This document shows, in pieces, positions 61,601-64,000 of a stretch of 64,000 nucleotides of DNA; position 1 is the stretch's first letter; the number at the start of each line of letters is the position of its first letter. The stretch is taken from positions 563,963 to 627,962 of the forward strand of contig VWZL01000597.1 in the NCBI GenBank assembly GCA_013396915.1, written 5' to 3'. Under the pieces are notes generated by a model. That model did no database searches. It saw nothing but the letters and a program-made list of their open reading frames with translations, and was not told the origin of the DNA. The DNA is from Stercorarius parasiticus (lineage: Eukaryota; Chordata; Aves; Charadriiformes; Stercorariidae). The translations under genes and the position numbers were made by a program.

Positions 61601-64000
61601 CCAGCAACTTGGTAGATTTACTGGATTTCAGAAAATATTTTTTTTCCATCTCATTGTAGGAACAATAATCGGAATGTGGTTTCCAAAATTAAACTATTTG
61701 TCAAAAAAGGGCTTTTGAAAGGTTTACACAGGGAAATGTGTTACTGTTATATGAATAATGTCTTCCACTATCTATCTCCAACAGCACCTTTGCTGCATTA
61801 AAGAAATAGAGCTTGCCACTGGGTTTCTTACACAATCCTTGCCAGAACACTGCTAGAAGAACTGATATAGAAACTTCTAATGCTGGTGCTTCCTGTATTT
61901 TGCTATATATATCTATTTTGATGATAAAGACCTACTCTTGGGCCTGAAGGATTATCCTCCAAAGCTCAAAATACCACTGAAGAGACTTTTTAGTAACCAC
62001 ATTCAACATCCCATCAGGTTATGTACCAATAGGTTGTGTACTCATTGTGCTAATTACAACTAATTGAGTGATAGCAATCATACTGCAACAAAATGAGGCA
62101 AAACGCAACATTTAGTACTAGTCATATCACAGTCACATGCCATGTTTGTCGTTGTGTCTTCTAAATCACTTTGTAGATCACTGCCATTTTACAATAAATA
62201 AACCTTACTCAAAATGCCAGAAAAAAAGGGTAAAGGTGCATTGCGGCACATATAAATCATTACTTTGTTTTCATAAGTTAATTAGTGATTGATTGTAAAT
62301 TGAGTTAATCAACACATCTGCTAGCAAATACCCCAGTGAATTAAATGCCAGTTCTTAATTATTTTATTAACTGTTGTGGCTTTTTACATAATATTTCTGA
62401 TGGAGAAAGTTCTCAGGGGTTTATGAGAACATTTTCTTTGGTTTGATGCGCTTGGATTTGTATTCCATGAGCTCTGGATTAAATAAATACACAAGAAACC
62501 TCTCCAACATCAGCAGGTTTCTTTACGTTTAGCACTGAATCTAGAAGAATCTATAAATCTTCCATGTCTTCAACTCTCAGCCTGTCTAGGTTCCCTTACT
62601 TTTGGGACTATGTGCAAAACGATTAATTACTCCACTTGAGTTATGAGCCTGTTTTGAGTAGTGGTTCTGGAGGGGGGAGGGGTAAATATTTTAGACAGCT
62701 TTCAAACATCTTCAGCAGCTGAAGTTTTGAGGTTCATATTGTTGGCATGCAGGCCCTTCCTTAAGAGAAAAAAAGTATTTTAAACATCCAGGATAAGGAC
62801 ACATGTATGTGACACTTTTGAACCTGTCACAGAGAAACAATGAGGGCAAAGAAAAAATCTTCTAACCAAACTGCAGTTTGTCCCCTCAATCTAGCAGATA
62901 CCGTGTTCACCAGGGGACTGTATCAGATGGCCTTTGCACAGAACTTCTAAGGAGAGTTCAAAACGAATCAGAAATGATGTACAGAATAAAAAGGCCATAT
63001 TAAAAAAGGACAAGTAGGCGGCTGTTGAAATACATATATATATAAGTGAACAGCATTACCATCACCCAGATCTATATGGTGCCAATAGGTATCAAATATT
63101 ACAATTATGACTGCAGAAGGTCTGTATTATTGTTATAATTGGTTTTCATTCACCTTCCAAATGAATTTGTGGGGGGAAAGATAATGCATGTTTTCACATA
63201 TTTTGAAATTAATCTGCAGTTACATAGATATTCCTTTGCTATCTTTTTACGTCTCTTCTTTTGACTCAACGTATGAGGTTTCTAAATGTGGGGGTTTGTC
63301 AAGCATCATTGCCGTACTTCCAGGACAGGGAAAGCAAGCTAGCTTTCATCTGCTGTGAAGAGTCTGGAACAAAATATTCGGTTTCGATTCCTCAATAGGC
63401 ACACAGATTATGCTTTCATTAGTGCATTTAAAAAGCTGTGAATTGTTATCTGTGAGATTAACATGTCATAGGACTACTTTTTTATTCGTAATAATAATAT
63501 TGAGGTTTTGTGCAACCTTTTGCATCTAAAGATTTCAAGGCACAAAACATCAACTAATGAAGTCTTGTGATACACCTGTGCTACTGTGCCATTTTTTTTA
63601 TGTATGGATTGCAGAATACAGATAGAATAAGCCAGTGTTGTGAGTTAGAACGAAAAAAAGAACGTAGCAGTGGAGTGACACCTCCCTCTGACACTCCTGC
63701 TATTGATTTGGTAATTAAGGATCTGGTCTGGCCTAGTGAGGTCATGGAATTCACTGCAGTGGAATTAAATTTAACGGACTATACATTTTAAAGTCTGATT
63801 ACAGTCGGAAAAATTATGCATTTTCTTATCCAACAGACCTACTCTCAGTAAGGCAAACTATGATCATAAGATGACAATTTTACATATGCTTCTGAATATA
63901 ATCTTGTCCTACAGTAAGGAGACTTAAAGCAAGCAGCTACTAAATGCTTACCCCATCCAATTCCATAATAATATAAGTGCTTGCTCTCTTCTGACCCAAA
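19530..64000 (-). CDS. ADGRD1: ADGRD1 (GPR133) adhesion GPCR, 3' half, eight coding exons, 5'-partial
   Basis: This is a spliced gene; the coding parts are the eight exons listed separately. ADGRD1 is a plasma-membrane adhesion GPCR that is known to signal mainly through Gs to raise cAMP and is activated by a tethered peptide exposed after GPS cleavage; those upstream parts are outside the window. Joined exons give 210 codons plus TGA with matched phases 1-2-0-2-0-0-0. Visible receptor signatures are the ECL2 cysteine in [14 protein letters not shown]6 [12 protein letters not shown], the TM7 FNSLQG motif, and the juxtamembrane [13 protein letters not shown]. The tail ([23 protein letters not shown] end) matches my memory of human ADGRD1, which favours it over the paralogue ADGRD2. 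All seven donors are GT and all seven internal acceptors are AG. No frameshift or stop is seen, so the gene appears intact here. Confidence 0.96.
19626..20311 (-). other. ADGRD1: ADGRD1 intron (686 bp), tail exons
   Basis: Phase-0 intron between the two cytoplasmic-tail exons, GTGAGT to TTTTCCAG. I see no repeat or other gene in it. Confidence 0.9.
20312..20404 (-). CDS. ADGRD1: ADGRD1 exon: helix 8 and proximal cytoplasmic tail
   Basis: This 93-nt exon (31 codons, phase 0 both ends) follows acceptor TTTTTCCCAAAG and ends at donor GTGAGT. It reads [20 protein letters not shown] then [11 protein letters not shown]. The basic RAAFKHK segment fits helix 8, and the Ser/Thr run could be phosphorylated (inference). 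It aligns closely with human ADGRD1, which separates this gene from ADGRD2. If the donor is not used, translation ends 12 codons later, removing the normal C terminus. Confidence 0.96.
21297..21530 (+). mobile_element. Degraded CR1 LINE fragment (internal/3' ORF2 region)
   Basis: The text resembles an old amniote CR1 consensus: a GGATCAGCTGGAGA block, then GAGGATGATCACAGG, then TTTAGTCCAAAGAAGAGACT, GGGGGAAGACAGGATAA and a GAGAGGAAGGGAA block in the expected order. It is diverged and lacks an ORF. It lies antisense to ADGRD1. The family is judged from remembered CR1 sequence, and the edges are approximate. Confidence 0.7.
22780..23374. repeat. Perfect (TTCTC)119 pentanucleotide microsatellite
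   Basis: 595 bp of uninterrupted TTCTC units, counted as 119 copies in one phase. On the minus (ADGRD1 sense) strand it is a pure purine tract of GAGAA units. Five is coprime with three, so each strand has open frames free of stops (spurious KRREE-type and SSLLF-type peptides). It lies inside the intron after the TM7 micro-exon. Confidence 0.98.
23375..23419. repeat. (TTCCC)9 variant block at one end of the pentanucleotide array
   Basis: Nine TTCCC units continue the TTCTC array in the same phase, differing only by T to C at the fourth base of the unit. All variants sit at one end with no mixing. A T-run and A-run follow immediately. Confidence 0.97.
23636..23677 (-). CDS. ADGRD1: ADGRD1 micro-exon: end of TM7 and helix 8 entry
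   Basis: This exon is only 42 nt (14 codons), phase 0 at both ends, between acceptor CTGTTTTCAG and donor GTATGT. It reads [14 protein letters not shown], corresponding to [14 protein letters not shown] as I recall for human. The first Gly completes the conserved NSLQG motif of TM7. Skipping it would keep the frame but remove the inner half of TM7. The donor lies about 216 nt before a 640-nt polypurine repeat in the transcript. Confidence 0.96.
23678..24822 (-). other. ADGRD1: ADGRD1 intron (1145 bp) within TM7
   Basis: Phase-0 intron that splits the NSLQ|G motif of TM7, GTAAGT to CTGTTTTCAG. I see no repeat or second gene in it. Confidence 0.9.
24823..24949 (-). CDS. ADGRD1: ADGRD1 exon: TM6, ECL3 and first half of TM7
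   Basis: This 127-nt exon follows acceptor TTTTCTTTCAG; its first base completes the Lys codon split across the 23-kb intron. It reads [20 protein letters not shown], then [20 protein letters not shown] and LQ, ending at donor GTAAGT. It contains TM6 with the SSWIFG segment (the class toggle tryptophan), ECL3, and TM7 up to the FNSLQ motif. Phase is 2 in and 0 out. Without splicing the frame runs on 66 codons into the intron before a stop. Confidence 0.97.
29738..29773. repeat. 15-bp direct repeat abutting a CR1 fragment
   Basis: TTTTTATATCCAGTG occurs at 29738-29752 and again at 29759-29773, separated by six AT bases. The second copy joins directly to the 5'-truncated CR1 fragment. Confidence 0.85.
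29773..29832 (+). mobile_element. CR1 3'-end fragment, strongly 5'-truncated
   Basis: The sequence contains TTGAACTAGATGACCTTTAA and then GGTCCCTTCCAACACAAACT, ending in ATTCTATGAT, the typical CR1 3' terminus. Only about 60 bp is present, so the copy is truncated and non-functional. Orientation is opposite to ADGRD1. Confidence 0.92.
32461..32472. repeat. G12 homopolymer
   Basis: Twelve consecutive G bases on the plus strand within the large ADGRD1 intron. Confidence 0.95.
33931..34141 (-). mobile_element. CR1 3'-end fragment, first of a tandem pair
   Basis: Begins (plus strand) with AATCATAGAATCATAGAATG, then GTTTGGGTTGGAAGGGACCT and TAAAGATCATCT, continuing to CACCCTCCGAGTAAAGAATT. This is the reverse complement of a CR1 3' end with its octamer tail. 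About 210 bp is present, 5'-truncated or interrupted by the next copy. It lies in the same orientation as ADGRD1. Confidence 0.95.
34142..34340 (-). mobile_element. Second CR1 3'-end fragment, running into the assembly gap
   Basis: Starts with AGAATCATAGAATCATAGAA exactly where the first CR1 ends, and continues to CAGTGTCTCACCACCCTCA before the Ns. It differs from the first copy at many positions, so it is a separate insertion or subfamily rather than a recent duplicate. The 5' part is hidden in the gap. Confidence 0.94.
34341..34698. other. Assembly gap (358 N)
   Basis: A run of 358 undetermined bases directly after a CR1 fragment. The following sequence (TCACAGCCGAAGGGTCCAGC) does not continue the CR1. 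Open frames that cross it are artefacts of translating N. Confidence 0.99.
36770..36960 (+). mobile_element. Degraded CR1 internal fragment
   Basis: Several blocks align in order with remembered CR1 ORF2 sequence: CAAGAAAAGTGTGGTCCTCT, GCAAGCAACAAAAATGATTG, GGGAAAGAAAGAAACTGTTG and CTGGAGAAGGAGAGGCTCCG. It is heavily diverged and without ORF. Edges are approximate. Confidence 0.6.
36820..36841. repeat. Perfect 10-bp inverted repeat (hairpin)
   Basis: GATTGGTGAT, two bases, then ATCACCAATC: a perfect ten-base-pair inverted repeat within the degraded CR1. A further CCAATCGTG-type copy follows at about 36851. Confidence 0.85.
37473..37486. promoter_or_regulatory. RFX X-box-like motif in the large intron
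   Basis: ATTTCCATGGCAAC matches 12 of 14 positions of GTTGCCATGGCAAC. It sits in a compact GC-richer stretch containing CCATGGCAACGGTGCC. Function is unproven. Confidence 0.3.
38056..38095 (-). other. Potential G-quadruplex sequence in ADGRD1 intron
   Basis: On the minus (transcribed-sense) strand there are four G tracts of 3, 7, 6 and 4 bases separated by loops of 9, 3 and 8 bases. This fits a long-loop G-quadruplex in DNA or pre-mRNA. A plus-strand G-rich block (GGTGGGGTGGGGGGCTGCTG) follows near 38130. Confidence 0.5.
44523..44670 (-). mobile_element. CR1 3'-end fragment
   Basis: CACAGAATCACAGAATGGTT then TGGGTTGGAAGGGACCTTAA, extending to CACCTCCAGGGGTGGGGCA. This is the reverse complement of a CR1 3' end, about 148 bp and 5'-truncated, in the large ADGRD1 intron. 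Confidence 0.94.
48014..48105 (-). CDS. ADGRD1: ADGRD1 exon: second half of TM5 and ICL3
   Basis: This 92-nt exon lies between acceptor CCTTCTTCAG and donor GTAAGT. It reads [20 protein letters not shown] followed by [10 protein letters not shown] and two bases of Lys. It forms the cytoplasmic half of TM5 and intracellular loop 3, the region facing the G protein. It is nearly identical to my recollection of human ADGRD1, with changes such as Gln to Arg and Ile to Val. Phase is 0 in and 2 out. A 23-kb intron follows it. Confidence 0.97.
48106..55787 (-). other. ADGRD1: ADGRD1 intron (7682 bp) within TM5
   Basis: Phase-0 intron, GTAGGT to CCTTCTTCAG, splitting TM5. It contains a short (CAAAC)n run near 49963. 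The rest is unique sequence; open frames up to 124 codons (54318-54692) show no family resemblance. Confidence 0.9.
49963..49989. repeat. Short (CAAAC)n microsatellite
   Basis: About five imperfect AACCA/CAAAC units. Confidence 0.85.
55788..55854 (-). CDS. ADGRD1: ADGRD1 exon: ECL2 and first half of TM5
   Basis: This 67-nt exon starts after acceptor CTGATTTTTCCGTGCAG and ends at donor GTAGGT. After completing Asn it reads [19 protein letters not shown] then VIL. The Cys is the conserved ECL2 cysteine that pairs with TM3 in this receptor class, and CWLS is an adhesion-GPCR hallmark. The remaining residues begin TM5. Phase is 2 in and 0 out. A 192-codon open frame on the opposite strand overlaps this exon and is treated as chance. 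Confidence 0.96.
55855..56887 (-). other. ADGRD1: ADGRD1 intron (1033 bp) within ECL2
   Basis: Phase-2 intron, GTGAGT to TTTTTCCGTGCAG, splitting the Asn codon before the ECL2 CWL motif. It contains a 17-bp tandem duplication (55915-55948) close to the acceptor. Confidence 0.9.
55915..55948. repeat. 17-bp tandem duplication upstream of a splice acceptor
   Basis: CTTAATTAAAAAAGAGA and CTTAATTAAAAAAGAGC are adjacent, differing only at the last base. On the transcribed-sense strand each reads CTCTTTTTTAATTAAG, a pyrimidine run followed by a branch-point-like TTAAT, 61-94 nt before the acceptor of exon 55788-55854. Confidence 0.85.
56888..56954 (-). CDS. ADGRD1: ADGRD1 exon: TM4 to start of ECL2
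   Basis: This 67-nt exon follows acceptor TTTTTGCAG and ends at donor GTGAGT. It completes the split Gly and reads [20 protein letters not shown], then G and the first two bases of Asn. It forms TM4 and the start of extracellular loop 2; the DSYG element is shared with human ADGRD1. TM4 is the part that differs most from the human sequence I remember. Phase is 1 in and 2 out, matching both neighbouring exons. Confidence 0.95.
56955..63951 (-). other. ADGRD1: ADGRD1 intron (6997 bp) in TM4
   Basis: Phase-1 intron, GTAAGC to TTTTTGCAG. It contains short TA runs near 59030 and 63031 and an AT-rich TAATTA-type motif cluster near 62275-62372. No mobile element or second gene was recognised. Confidence 0.88.
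63031..63044. repeat. Short (TA)n run
   Basis: TACATATATATATA in the TM4 intron; a similar shorter TA run lies near 59030-59041. Confidence 0.8.
63952..64000 (-). CDS. ADGRD1: ADGRD1 exon: ICL2 and start of TM4 (cut by window end)
   Basis: The visible 49 nt read [16 protein letters not shown] plus the first base of a Gly codon, then a donor GTAAGC (phase 1). In human ADGRD1 the corresponding stretch is FGSEDSKHRYYYGMGWG as I recall it. It covers the end of intracellular loop 2 and entry into TM4. The acceptor lies beyond 64000, so the true exon is longer and probably includes TM3. The reading joins in frame with the exon at 56888-56954 (G|GC completes Gly). Confidence 0.93.

Noticed and set aside
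62905..62925. Partial CTCF-like core (CACCAGGGGACTG)
   Set aside because: Matches only part of the CTCF consensus; too weak to call.
1..64000. CRISPR arrays, operons, tRNA or rRNA genes, intact retroviral genes
   Set aside because: None seen. The only tandem array is a simple pentanucleotide repeat, and the mobile elements recognised are truncated CR1 LINE copies.

Overview
The window looks like a bird nuclear genome. It holds several CR1 retroposon fragments, including 3' ends with the (CATAGAAT)n-type tail, is AT-leaning, and carries one gene split into small exons separated by kilobase introns. Nothing resembles bacterial or organellar organisation: there are no long genuine ORFs, no ribosome binding sites and no operons. 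A non-avian reptile cannot be fully excluded from the sequence alone.

The only gene I can support is the 3' half of ADGRD1 (GPR133), an adhesion-class G protein-coupled receptor, on the minus strand. Eight coding exons were located by hand from conserved residues, matching phases and splice sites: 63952-64000 (cut by the window edge), 56888-56954, 55788-55854, 48014-48105, 24823-24949, 23636-23677, 20312-20404 and 19530-19625. Joined, they give 633 nt (210 codons plus TGA) with no frame break. They cover the end of ICL2, TM4, ECL2, TM5, ICL3, TM6, ECL3, TM7 and the whole cytoplasmic tail. The N-terminal ectodomain, GAIN/GPS region, tethered agonist, TM1-TM3 and promoter lie beyond position 64000.

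Layout: 1-19390 is downstream intergenic sequence without recognisable exons. A likely poly(A) site lies at about 19391-19409. 19391-64000 is the gene, about 98% of it intron. The largest intron (24950-48013) contains tandem CR1 3' ends that run into a 358-base assembly gap (34341-34698). The intron after the TM7 exon carries the most striking DNA feature: an uninterrupted pentanucleotide array of 119 TTCTC units followed by 9 TTCCC units (22780-23419), beginning about 216 nt downstream of a 42-nt micro-exon in transcript orientation.

I found no evidence of a new multi-gene system. The observations worth following are the giant polypurine/polypyrimidine array beside the micro-exon, the CR1 pair at the gap, and several small structured or duplicated elements within introns.
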